DNA of 64,000 bases from Ophioceras dolichostomum (taxonomy: Eukaryota > Ascomycota > Sordariomycetes > Magnaporthales > Ophioceraceae), in contig PYST01000217.1 of assembly GCA_003049485.1 (NCBI GenBank), positions 1-64,000 of the forward strand, read 5' to 3'. Below the pieces are notes generated by a model. It made no database searches. It was given only the letters and a program-made list of their open reading frames with translations, and was not told the DNA's origin. Position 1 is the first letter of the stretch. Every line of letters begins with the position of its first letter. Below are positions 12,181 to 23,193 of the stretch, piece after piece. A program made the position numbers and the translations under genes.

Positions 12181-13375
12181 AGGTGTAGGTCGGTACTGTG
12201 GTAGGTAGTCCAGCTAGCCTTCTTCCAGCTCACTTTCGCTTGGCATTTTGCGGGAATTTCTGTCGGCTTTCGATCATTTTATTTGGCGCCGGGCTTCTTG
12301 TGAAAAGAGAAGCTAGTCTTCCTGTGATAGGGGAGGCCGAACCAATCTCTGCACTCGATGGGCAGAATCATTGAGTGGTGAACTCATTGTGGCGTCGACG
12401 AGAGAGGAAGAACTCCCAAGGCCCACAGTCCGTTTGAAGCAATGCGTTGGGGGACCCGGAGGACTCAGCCGGACTCTCCGTACTGGGTATTTCCCAGCCC
12501 GTCTGGGCACCCGTGATCCTGGTGTGAGAGATTTTCTTGGTGGTGACAGACAAGGCCATTGATGACGGTGATGAACATCACGAAGGACTCCGAAAGGAGA
12601 CCATTGAACCCCATTCTTTTCGCTTGCAAGCCATCCCTTGCTAGTTTTCAGCTCAAAATCCACATTCAAACCCGCTAAGAGCCCGCCAAGAGATAGGAGC
12701 TTATCTTGCACGCGGGAGCCAATGAAAAGGCGCGGGATTGCTCAAACCAAACTGTCAACCATGTCTTGGCTCCCGCCTTGGAGCTGTGAGCCAAGATGAG
12801 GCTTTAGCAGGGCGGTTCCCTGTCTTTCAAGTCAAATTCGCAAGCAAAAAAGCTCGTGTGTCTCACGATACTCTCGCACGTGACACATCCACCCACCAGC
12901 TGAACAAACACCTCTCTCGTCTTTTAAAAGTCCCTATCACTTATCTCTTGGCAAGGTGCCTGGATAACCTCTTGAATGCTCTGAAATATTTCGTCTACTT
13001 TTTGGAGGTGTGTTACATCTCCCCAGAGAACCGCAAGCTCTTCCGAGATCCCTTGCGTTTCGCTAAAGTCGGCATTCAGAAGTTTAATTCAACCATTGCA
13101 TGGATCGCTGTCGGTGAGCGCGTAGCACAGCACTGCTCTGCAGCCTGGTGATCTGGTGATGAGGACACGAATTCCATGTTGAGCACCCTCGCCCCGTCAA
13201 AACGTCGTCAACTGTTCGGACTGAGCTGCTCTCGGCCAATGGGCATAGCTCGGCCAAATTTTGGTTTTAGACACAAAACATCGTTTGCGAAAAGGATTTG
13301 TTCTTACAGGGCAGTGCCCAAGGTTTGAGTGAGCGTGAAGAGAAGGCTAAGGTGGAAGCTTATCGGATGAAATCA

Positions 13376-13383
13376 TCACGTGA
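13376..13383. promoter_or_regulatory. TCACGTGA palindrome upstream of phosphatase
   Basis: A perfect TCACGTGA palindrome 275 bp before the phosphatase ATG. A second CACGTG core lies at 12877-12882. CACGTG is the binding core of the bHLH phosphate regulators PHO4 (yeast) and NUC-1 (Neurospora), which activate secreted and surface phosphatases when phosphate is scarce. Other bHLH factors such as Cbf1 use the same core, so the assignment is an inference. Confidence 0.45.
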
Positions 13384-13656
13384 TCGCAATCTCCAACCAA
13401 GACAGAATGTCCACTGCGAACATCAGGAAAGGGGTTCAGGAAGGAATCTACTCTCGTCATCACAATAAATGGAAGAAAATAAGGGAATAGTCCCCTTTGA
13501 ACGCGTTTTCATCTCATCTTTGAATTACGGAAGAAGAAGAAAAGCTACAGAAATTGTTTTCAGGGAGGTCCGGCCGGGGTTCGACCCAATTTTAGGGACG
13601 AAACTGGGCGTGGAGTCGGGCGGATAGCAAGAACGACCACAGCCAACCCCAAAAAA

Positions 13657-16530
13657 ATGGCTGCAGACATGCCGAAGCGCGCCCGGCCCGCACCGAGCCG
13701 GCCGCAAGCCGACTATCAGCCGGTTCCTGGGGATGAAGATGGCCTTGACAGGCCGTCGCACGAGAACGAGGACGACGATGTCGACAAGGACGCCGGAGGC
13801 CACTCAGTGGGGCCAGTACCAGTACCAACCCCAGGGCCGACGACCGCTGCTGCCGCCCGGTGGCTGCCCCTGGCCCCCAAATCCCGACTGTCCACCAGGG
13901 CGATCCTCGTCGGCGTGGCGGCCGTCCTGATCGTGGGCGTGGGTGTCAAGCTCATCGTGTCCGGCACGGACCTGTTCAGCGGGGCCCGCTCCGCCGACTG
14001 TCCCTGCCTACAGCGCCCGGACGTGCCGCAGTACTTCCAGACGTCGCCGGAGCTTTGGGCCGGCCCGACCGCCACGGGAAAGGCGCCCTTCCTGGCCCAG
14101 ACGGCCGCCTTCAACCCCACGGCGACATACGTGCCCAACGCGCCGCTGCAGACGGCTATTCCCATCCAGGGTATGGGCTCTGAGAATAGCAGTATTTTCC
14201 AGAATATGGGGTTCGAACCTTCCTCCTTTTCTCCCTCCTCCTCCTCCTCCCTTTCTGACCCCATTATATGGTCCAGGGGATACGTCTCCCTCACAAGGCC
14301 AGTGTAAAGATAAAATCTAAGTGTGCTGACTCTGCATGAACGAAACCCCTGCAGTTATCTCTCCCCATACTCACCATCACCAGGATTCGGCGTGGCCGAG
14401 TATCCCCTTCCCCCAGGCGCCGAGCTTGTGCAGGTCCAGGTGCGTTGTGTTGCGCGTTGCGTTGCGTGTCTCCCCGTAATCCCGAGAGATTCCGAGAGGG
14501 AGGGCTGGCAAGTGCCCCCGTTCCCCTTTCCACTTTGCTTACTGACCGTTGAGCACAATCTTCAGATGCTATCTCGCCACGGCTCTCGCTATCCCACCTT
14601 GGGGTCCGACGTGATGGAACTCGGTCGTCGCATAGCGGAGGCCAAGGCGGCGGGGAAGTTCAAGGCTTCCGGCGCCCTCTCGTTCCTCAATGATTGGGAG
14701 TACCAGCTGGGTCATGAAATTCTAGTGCCAAGAGGTAAGTCGGGACGCCGCCCGCACTCTACTGCTACCTGCCTTCGTCGCCGTCGGGTGCAAGGAGGAC
14801 TGGGCGCTTGCCCTTACTGACTTCAGCTACAACTATCATAGGCAGACAAGAACTCTTTGAGTCTGGCATCCTGCACGCCTATAACTATGGCCAGCTCTAC
14901 AATCCCTCCTCCAAGATCATCGTACGGACTACGACTCAAGATCGAATGCTCAAGTCCGCCGAGTATTTCCTGGCCGGCTTTTTTGGCCTTGAATGGTATG
15001 TTTGCTCTGTCGTCGCGGATCCGGGTGCATGCTCTGCCGGGTCCCTGTTGGGTGGCCAGGTAGATACCGTTGGTGCGTAGGTACTGACCCGGACTCGTCT
15101 TTAGGACTCGAAATGCCACCATCGAAGTCATCATCGAGGAGCCAAACTTCAACAATTCTTTGGCAGGGTATCTCAACGTGAGTATGACTCTATGACTCTC
15201 GTCTCCCGTTCTGTCAGTCCAAGGTTGAGCCGGACCGGCTCGGTTTGAGCAGTATTGACAAGGGGAATGATCAAACAGTGCCCCAACTCGGGGAAGCAAT
15301 CCAATGCTCGCGACGCTGCGAAGATTTGGATCGGGAATTACCTCCAAAATGGTAAGTGGGAGGGACTTTGCTGCCTGCCACCTGAGCGGCAAGAGATTCA
15401 CCCTATTCTCACCGGTCTGAGCCCTTCACTTACCGATGTTTGTGATGCCGTTTCTCTAACACTGTGATGGTTTCGTTATGCAATAGCCACGGCACGGCTG
15501 AAGGGGATGATCGGTGACGACTTTGACTGGACAATCGAGGATACATATGCGGCTCAGAATATGTGCCCGTATGAAACTGTATGTCACAATCCCTCATACT
15601 TCCCTAGTTGACCGAGGAGGGTAACTTGGAGGGTGACTAACTCGCCGTGTTTCAACGTACTCCCTACCTAGGTTTCGTACGGGTTCAGCCGCTTCTGCGA
15701 CCTGTTCAACTACGATGAATGGGTCGGTCATGGGTACTCCGTAGACCTTACCTTCGCCAGCATGAGCGCTTTCCAGTCACCGACCGGGGTATGTGTGACG
15801 TGATGTGATGATTTGAACAGAAATGCAGACATTCCGCTTCCTACCGCCTTCCTCGGATACCTTGGTATCACCCCTCAAACCTCATTAAACATTTGGTGTG
15901 CTAACGCTCTCAATCCTATCTGTCATTTCTCCCCCAAAAAAGAGGGCCGTGGGCATCGGCTATCAGCAGGAAGTCATCGCTCGCCTCAAAAACCACACGC
16001 TAGGGTACTCCGGATCTCAAATCAACGTCACCCTCGACAACAACACCGAGACTTTCCCCCTGAACCAGACGCTCTACTTTGACTTCTCTCACGACACCAA
16101 CATCGCCAGCATCCTCACCGCCTTCGGCCTGCGCCAATTCTCGCAGCTGCTCGACCCGTCCCGCTATCCGGGCGCCCACAACTTCACCGTCTCGCACATC
16201 GTGCCCTTCGGCGCCAGGCTGGACATCGAGCTGATCCGGACCCCGAAGCCTCTGGCCGCGGACCGGTCGGGCTATCTTAGCGGTGGTGACGACGCAAGCA
16301 GCGGCAGCAAGCCGACGACGTACGTCCACTTCGTGCTGAACCAGCGCACCGTCCCGCTCGGCTGGAGCTTCCCCGAGTGCGACATCTCGCGCGTCGACGG
16401 GTGGTGCGAGCTCTCTGCGTTCCTGGCCGTGCAGGAGAGGATGCCTGCGCTTGCTAAGTACGACCAGGCTTGCTTCGGCGAATATGACGAGGGGCCTTAT
16501 GGGCTGGTGTCGGATGGTGCCCCGCCTTGA
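13657..16530 (+). CDS. Membrane-anchored histidine acid phosphatase (phytase family)
   Basis: Branch-2 histidine phosphatase that hydrolyses phosphomonoesters, possibly phytate; 611 residues predicted. Nine exons: 13657-14170, 14384-14439, 14566-14734, 14842-14995, 15105-15177, 15279-15351, 15487-15578, 15672-15788 and 15943-16530. All junctions keep frame. The catalytic signature RHGSRYP is at about residues 194-200, with the nucleophilic His195. The C-terminal HD proton-donor motif (FSHDTN) is at about 466-467. In place of a cleavable signal peptide there is an acidic, Pro-rich N-terminus of about 80 residues, then one hydrophobic segment (about 82-102). This predicts a type II membrane protein with the catalytic domain outside the cytosol. 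Several Asn-X-Ser/Thr sites lie in the catalytic part. Substrate specificity cannot be told from sequence. Confidence 0.9.
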
Positions 16531-18265
16531 TGCCTCGATCTACCCACCCATATAACCTACCTATTCATCTGCGTACGAAAATATTTGTGTAAATCACCCG
16601 TCGTTAGCCGCTCGCACACGCATGGGTCTGTCCCGAGGACAGAGACGGAGACGGGAATGGGGTTGGTGTCATACATACATGTGAGGCTTCGGAGTCGGGG
16701 AGTTTGGGTCAGGTATTGTTGGCATATCTTACTCTTTTTTTTTGTCTCGCGCGTCTGCGTTGTCACATTTGTGTAACTGCTGTAACATTGTTCTGTGTTC
16801 TGGGAGCTCTCCCGGGGAGCTGCCTCCCGATTCGGCCCAATAAGACGGGTGTAATGTAATTGCTGTACTCGCCCTACGGCCGAGTTTTGGCTGGGTCGTA
16901 CGGATGTAGTAGTACGGATGTATGGCGGCAACGATGCCTGCTTGCTCTCCTTGAGGAGAACACATCGTATCTCGACCAACCACTAAGGAGGAGAGACTCT
17001 CCTCGACGCAAATAACATCCCTCACACTCGAGTCTCCTTACCCCGTGACAGAATCCTTGCCTCTTTGGGCTCGACCTGCAGAACTCGTCAGGCCAGGCTG
17101 GAGGTGATCGTGATCATGGGAGACATGTATCATGCAGGCGTTCACTCTGCTCCTGCGGAGTTGACCACTTCCTGCATAGAGTCGGAAGCATCCCGTGTGT
17201 GTGTGACTTGAAGGGCTGAAACCCTGCCTTGCGTCCTCATGGCCGGCATCATTTTTCACGAAGAGCAAATCAGCATTATGGAAAAGAACTCGAAGAAGAC
17301 ACATCTAGAAACCTTTGCTGCGTATTCTCACGCAGTTCCTGCCTGTTGTTATCCATTACATATGAGGTGGTGGTGGTGGGGGGTGGGGGATCATACATAA
17401 TCCTTTTCTCATCCTTCCACGAGAGCAGGGTCTGTGCAGGGATCCGCATGGAAATTACGAATGATTTGGTGATCAGAATTGTTTGAGTCGATGTGATCTC
17501 TTCTCGCAGCAGCAGGATGCAGAACGGCGCTGTGGATGTGAATTGGAACCAAAAACAAAAAAGAGGCAAGCCGAAAACTCACAGTACGGATGTGATCCGG
17601 TGGTGAATCCCCTGATCCTTGTGTTGAGGGGAGGGGAGGGGACAATCATGAATGCACGTCAGACGGGGAAGCTCGCCATGCGTTCGCCATGCGTTAGGAT
17701 TTGCGGCGGAAACAAAGCACACGAGGCAGACCCCTGAGACTCCCGGGAGAGAGTGAGCCCATGCCCTTGGAGAAAGCTTATTAGGTGCCTACGGATTTAC
17801 ACACAGTTCGACATAGGCTAGGAAGGTATGCACGACATGATTGTGAGACGCAAGTCAACGAACGATAGTTGCAAAAACACCAAGGGGTGGGGGAATGGGC
17901 GACGGGGCTGACTGTTGGCGATTCCGTAACTGCCAAGGAGTTCATGATCTTTCATGCGTTCCGGAAAACGAGGACTGAACACCAGCTTCTTGTCAACTTT
18001 TCTGCTTCCTCCTGAGGCCTGACAGACCTTGCCCACCCCCACACGTACCATATTCCTACTGGGCTGTACCAAGGTGAACGAACGGCTGCTCGCGTGCATA
18101 TACCATAAATGGGCTTCCGCATGTACGTCAACCCTCATGAAGGATGAGGGGAAGAAACGGGGGGAAGACGCATAGCACAGGGGTAGCTTTACAGGTGGTC
18201 ATCTTGGTCTATGCATCACTCACCTCAAGGCCACCTACCTATGGGGTAGGTAGCCTGCGGCTTGC
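16531..18265. other. Intergenic, no supported gene
   Basis: Follows the phosphatase stop codon. Contains ordinary mixed sequence with short GT and pyrimidine runs. No ORF here shows a recognisable domain or splice structure. Confidence 0.55.
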
Positions 18266-18286
18266 CCAATGGACTGGATATAAATA
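18266..18286 (+). promoter_or_regulatory. CCAAT box and TATA box of the cysteine-rich mini-gene
   Basis: CCAAT at 18266-18270 and a consensus TATAAATA at 18279-18286. They are followed by CT-rich sequence and then CA-rich sequence typical of fungal transcript leaders. From just after the TATA box to 18747, about 460 bases, there is no ATG; about seven would be expected by chance. This supports a long untranslated leader, possibly with a 5'UTR intron. Confidence 0.6.
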
Positions 18287-18747
18287 TGAGCGTCGAGGAC
18301 TGGACCCCCCTCTCCTCTCTCTAGCCTTCTTTCTGGCTACTCAAGAAGACTACCTACCTCTCAGTTAAATCCAGTTCTACTCCCGGGCTATTAAGCTCAT
18401 CTTATACCCTTCCATCTACCACAAACACGCAAGACAGACCTCAACACACCGCCCGATCTGTTCGAGATCAAGCTCTCCCCATATCATCAACATCAACCAC
18501 CAGAACGTAATTAGACCCGGAGTATCGGTCCCGTGGCACGCGGCCAGGACGAGAACAGCGAGAACGGCGCACAAACACACGCACACGTGACGCCCACGAG
18601 CACGAGGATCGACGACCTGATCCGACCTGATCCACCAGAAAGAGAAGGTTGATCAGCTGAGATCTCCAGGAGGCGAGGCAGGAGAAACGACTTCACGATA
18701 CATACCCTCATACCTACATACCTACCGTACATCTCGACCGAAGAACA

Positions 18748-18876
18748 ATGTCCGACAAGGAGTGCGACTGTTTATATGACACATCGTGCGGCTGCAAACA
18801 AAAGGCAGTGGAGGGTTCCCGTATTTGCCAATCATGTAAAGACAAGGGGCACAACCCGCCCGAGAGGACCCAGTAG
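18748..18876 (+). CDS. 42-residue cysteine-rich protein, metallothionein-like
   Basis: A 43-codon ORF, too short for usual gene calling. The protein has six cysteines arranged CxC-x5-CxC-x10-CxxC (residues 6, 8, 14, 16, 27, 30). It is otherwise rich in Lys, Asp, Glu and Gln, has no signal peptide, and ends in a polar tail. Paired CxC motifs with few aromatics are typical of small metal-binding proteins; the spacing is not that of the classical 25-residue fungal copper metallothionein, so the family is unknown to me. The start has a favourable context (A at -3) and is the first ATG after a consensus TATA box. A role in metal binding or redox buffering is inference. It could also be a chance ORF, but promoter, leader and cysteine pattern agree. 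Confidence 0.55.
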   Translation: MSDKECDCLYDTSCGCKQKAVEGSRICQSCKDKGHNPPERTQ

Positions 18877-20378
18877 CAGCGAAGCCACATAGGTACCTAA
18901 TCAAGGTATCGAACTGTGGAGAGATGCCGCTTTTGGGAGGGAAGGGAGGGATGGATTCTGACTCGGTCTAGGATGGGCAGATGGACATATGAGGCGGATG
19001 ATGATAGGCGCGGGAATTGGGTGTATCGATTTCTGGAATATGCTGTGTGGGCGGATTTGCTTAGGAGGGGGTAGCTCCTATCCCTCGAGAGTCACGCCGG
19101 GGGACTCTTCACCCGCTGAACAAATGTACACGGAGAACATCCAGGATGGTGGCAAGGGAATTGTTCTAAGTTGGTATTCACCTTGGAGGTTCATCACAAG
19201 GCTTGGTTCAGCCATGGCTAGTAGTTCGAGGAGTCGATAGCCGGCCATACGAGGCATAGTTTCAAACGATGCAAAAAATGGATAGGACATTCGCGGTTGA
19301 TCTCACAAGCCAGACTTTTCATCTCGAAGCATCTGGAACCGACGTCTCCGCCTGTGACCTCAGCACCTGTCCAGTGACCATTATGATGATGAATTTATGC
19401 GGTACCTACCGGTAACTCCCACAGAACACAAGCGGCAAAAGTCCCGACAGCCAGGGACCAGAAACAAAGTTTTCAAAGAGTTCATCACGGGCCGCACGTA
19501 CCACACGGCAGAGCCGTTACAAAACAAGCAAAGAAACGGGAAGCGGCTAAAACTATCCGACGGACGGGACGGACCATCAACCTATCAACCCGGGCGCCAT
19601 GACGCAATATTCCGGCATCTGCGCCTATGAGGGAGAGACGAAAAGACGGTCGGGTCGATATTCATCCAATATTGATTGTGGCCAGGCAGGAAAAGGAAGG
19701 AAGGCAAAAGACATGTCTTTGATATCTTTTCTTCCCGTCTGAATATGTCCAGTGAATAGAAAAGGGAGCCGTTGGTAAACAACTAACTCCGTCCCTGCTA
19801 CTCCATATCCATAGAGAGGTAGATCGCTCGTCCTCCCTCCAAAAGAAAAAAAAAAGGAAATCGCCGCCGGTCAGAATAAAATTGCGAGACAAACCACCGT
19901 CAACAGACGCACGAATGTCTCGGCACCAGGAGGCTGCCAGCCAGTAGTAGCTTTGAGAAGACACCCCTCAACAAGAAGCAACATTGCTTGCTAGGGGGGG
20001 AAGACAACGACAATCATATCAAGTGTGATGAGAGAATCTCTGCGTGGAACAATCCAAACACGCACTCTCCAAAGAAACAAAAACCAACCAACCAACCAAA
20101 TCACATCAAGCTCTGAACTCAGTCCCCCTGAGAGAATTAAACTATACCGACTTATACAAAAACGTTTTAGGTGGGTATCTTGACAGTAGAAGCGAAAACC
20201 AAAAAAAAAGAAGGAAGGTTGAGTACCTAGATGACCGGCGGGTCAGGGGGAGAGGTGAAGAAAGCAAGCAGGCTCTCTCAAGCATCTACCCGGATGACCG
20301 GCGGGTAGATAGTGGCTGCTGGAGAGGCCATGTCGGATGGTAGGTAGATAGGTAGAGAGACAGACGACCAGGCTCGCC
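18877..20378. other. Intergenic, no supported gene
   Basis: Between the cysteine-rich mini-gene (+) and the small GPI protein gene (-). Probably holds both 3' ends. Short ORFs near 18989-19240 and 19397-19630 show no domain. Confidence 0.55.
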
Positions 20379-20801
20379 CTACGCCAGGAACGCAATGCCA
20401 GCACCCAGCGCGCCGATCAACAGGCCGCCTTGCACGAAGACGCCGGCAGCCGCGCCCGTGGGCACCGTGCCGGAGCCCGAGGAGGTGCCGGCGGGCTTGG
20501 TAGAGATGACGACGGACGTGGACGTCTTGGTGGTCGGCGCGTGGTAGGTGGTCGAGTTGTGCTTGGGCGTGTAGTGGGTGGTGCAGTTGGACGAGGTGGG
20601 GTAGGGGGTCGAGCTGCTGCTGGTCGTGGTGGTCGTGCGGGCGGGGCAGTTGGTGATGGACGGGTTGCAGGTCGTGATGGTCACCGTCCTGGTCATGGTC
20701 GAGGTCGACGTCGTGGTGCTGTCGGTCTCGGTCGTGTCCTGAGCGGCGACGACGGTGGCGAAGACCGCCAGGAGGGTGGTGAAGAGGCTTGAGGCGAGCA
20801 T
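20379..20801 (-). CDS. Small GPI-anchored Thr/Ser-rich cell-surface protein
   Basis: Single-exon gene of 140 residues. Residues 1-20 form a hydrophobic signal peptide ending in VVAA. The mature part is dominated by Thr and Ser, with a small cysteine-bearing core (TTCNPSITNCPA) and Asn-glycosylation sites NCT and NST. The C-terminus carries small residues (TGAAAG) followed by a hydrophobic tail ending in GIAFLA, the usual GPI attachment signal. It is expected to be O-mannosylated and attached to the membrane or wall glucan. No enzymatic domain is seen and the precise role is unknown. The upstream side (20826-20846) has a (GGTA)n run in the likely promoter/5'UTR. Confidence 0.82.
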   Translation of the reverse strand: MLASSLFTTLLAVFATVVAAQDTTETDSTTTSTSTMTRTVTITTCNPSITNCPARTTTTTSSSSTPYPTSSNCTTHYTPKHNSTTYHAPTTKTSTSVVISTKPAGTSSGSGTVPTGAAAGVFVQGGLLIGALGAGIAFLA

Positions 20802-23193
20802 TTTTGTTTTTGTTTGTGTAAGTAGGGTAGGTAGGTAGGTAGGTATATCTGAACGCGAGAACGAGCGGCTCTGTTTTCGATGTCGGTATATCCCGTGTGC
20901 TTCTTTCTATGTGGAATTCCTTGCCAAAAACGGGCTCTTGCGGATGAATATATGGCGGTGAAAAAATTGTCGTAAAAGTCGTTTGTTTTGGATGGACAAG
21001 AGAGTTATGATGATGATGATGATGATGATGATGATCAGATCGACGACAAAGAGAGTGGTTTTTGGTTTGTTTGTAGAGAACGTAACGCTGAACAAGACAG
21101 CTGGGAATGAGCGTAAATCCGTAGATGCAGGCTAGCAAGAGGAGAAGAGAGGGAAAAGAGAGAAAGAGAGGGTCGCGGGAAAGGAGCCCGTCCCCTATTT
21201 CAATCTCCAGATAGATGCAGATGAGCTGAGCAGTTGAGCGGGTGTGCCAACCATTCTCTGCAGCACTTGGACCAGGGCACTTGCAGGGTCCAAGGACGAA
21301 TGGACCACTCAGAACATCAGGAATTTCGGCGCGGGTGGGGCGAATGGAGATCGTCGTTCTTGGGGACTCCATTCCCGTTGTGAGCTCTGGGTCTCTTGCT
21401 GGCTTTGCTGGGCCTCTTTCTCGCCTCCTCACTGGTCGGTTCCTGAGCTCATGGGGGCTTCTTCCACCTGGCCCGCCACATTTTTGGCGTGGTGCGTGCT
21501 CATTCCTGGGAGCCTGGTCCCTGCGTTTGCGTGTCGCTGATGTGTGTGCGTGCGTGCGAGAAGGAAAAAGAATTTGTTGTGCCTGTGCCTGATGCGCCTG
21601 GGCGGCGGTACCTTGCAGCTCGCGCCAAACGTCCTAAAAAAGGACCCCATCACATCATCAACCGCCCCCCCTTTTCTCGCGAAAGAAAAAAAAAACAGGA
21701 AAAGAAACAGAACACTCTGGTTTGTGTGCTGACTGCATCCCGCTCAGCAAACGAACCATCCCCCAGTACCTACTCATCATCGTCATCGGCATCTCCAGGC
21801 AGATGTGCGGGAGGCAGAAAACCCCCAAAAAATGTCGCAGGTGAGATGACGGACAACTGCAGATTTCTCGAAGCCAACGAAACGGCACCTGAGCGGGTGG
21901 CTGGCGCTGGCTGGGAGTTCGTGGAGATGAGTCGTCACACAGGCCTAGTAACGAGGGCTTTCCCTCTTTACGGACTCCGACCCCGTTGGCTGCCCACCCA
22001 TCAAAAGACGGACCCCCAAGAAAGTTCAAGAACACCAAGAATTCAGGGGCAGACCAATCAGGGGCCGCCAGGCGTACCAGGATATGAATTTTCTTATTCC
22101 GCTTTCCGCCGCCACCTTGCCACTGCCACCCTGCCACGGTGCCACCCTCTTTGCTGCATCGTCTCTTCCTCGCATCGTCGTCACTCTCGTCGGCCATCGG
22201 CCGTCTTGCCGTCGTCATCGTCTACCGTCTCCCCCTGGCGCTGCCACGTCGGGTTGCAGCAGGAGTGAGATGAGTTGGGCCGCTGGGCGCAATTGCCGGC
22301 CGCACCACCGCCGATGCGGTTAGGCATGTTGTTAGCGGGTGATGATGTGTCAAAGCCACCATGGAGAATTCTCTCTCTGCGACCCCCTCAGGCACAGAAA
22401 AGAGTGAGAGGAGGAATCATAACACGGATGATGCAACATTCCAGCACTTTGGGGGCGCCGAGCTCTGTTGTGCCTTGGAATCGGACAGGAAGAGTTCTTT
22501 GCCGCCGGTTCAACTTGCTAGAGCAACCTCTTCCTCTTTCTGAGAAGGGAGAGACTAACAGCGAAGCCGCCGACGCCTCGTTGACTTTGAGCTCGTACAG
22601 AACTCGAACTAGCCGCCTCCTCTCGTCGTGTTCGTTCTCATAACTCAACCGAGGGTGAGTCGTGTGCACAACATGCGTGCACGGCATGGCGGCGGTATTA
22701 CCTCAGAGCCATTTTATTTAAAGTTGTGAAAGGGAGGGCGTTCTGTTCACTGGGACGGATTGCCTCGTGGTGTGACCCTTTCAAGCCATCAACGATTTCG
22801 AATTCCCAACTCCACCACAATCACTAGACGAAATTGATTTGATATGATAACAACAACAACAAGGGAGAAGAGTGATTGGAGTTGCTGAGTCGGGCAGGTC
22901 AAGTCGGGTCAAGGGTTCAAAAAGAGTCCAGCTTCATATCGCCTCAACATCGTGAGATTCGTGACCGACCAGGGCCGCCCGCCCTTTCACCTCCGAGCGA
23001 GATGAGCCAATCAGCCAATTGTTTCAGGAGACTGTCAACGCTACTAGGCTTTGTTCCATGATCCTCCCCATGCTGGGCTCCATGCCTAAACCCCGCGTCA
23101 CCGCGCCAAGCTCCAACGGTCCCGTAAATACCTACATCGCGATAAATCACACAGGGCGAAACGATAAACACGACCGTTGACTACCATCTACAC
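20802..23193. other. Intergenic between GPI protein and kinase genes
   Basis: Contains a (GGTA)n run at 20826-20846 and an (ATG)n/(CAT)n microsatellite at about 21007-21035. Long overlapping open frames on both strands (for example 20278-21432 on -, 21489-22268 on +) are low-complexity shadows without domains. Confidence 0.6.
21007..21035. repeat. (ATG)n trinucleotide microsatellite
   Basis: About nine uninterrupted TGA/ATG units, in the probable 5' region of the small GPI protein gene. Confidence 0.85.

Larger units (their letters stand above)
8492..13656. other. Long gene-poor intergenic region
   Basis: A 5.2 kb divergent interval between the ammonium transporter (-) and the phosphatase (+). 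The longest open frames (for example 10993-11742 and 9997-10584 on +) have no recognisable domain, no supporting splice structure and Arg/Ser/Pro-rich shadow-like composition. TATA-like boxes occur at about 11885 (GATATAAAAG) and 12119 (TATAAAA) without a convincing ORF downstream. A small tandem repeat lies at 12145-12180. No tRNA or transposon ends were seen. Confidence 0.6.

Noticed and set aside
20278..21432. Long minus-strand open frame with a His run, overlapping the small GPI protein gene
   Set aside because: It is in a different frame from the signal-peptide/GPI protein, consists of low-complexity Arg/His/Leu translation of repeats, and has no domain.
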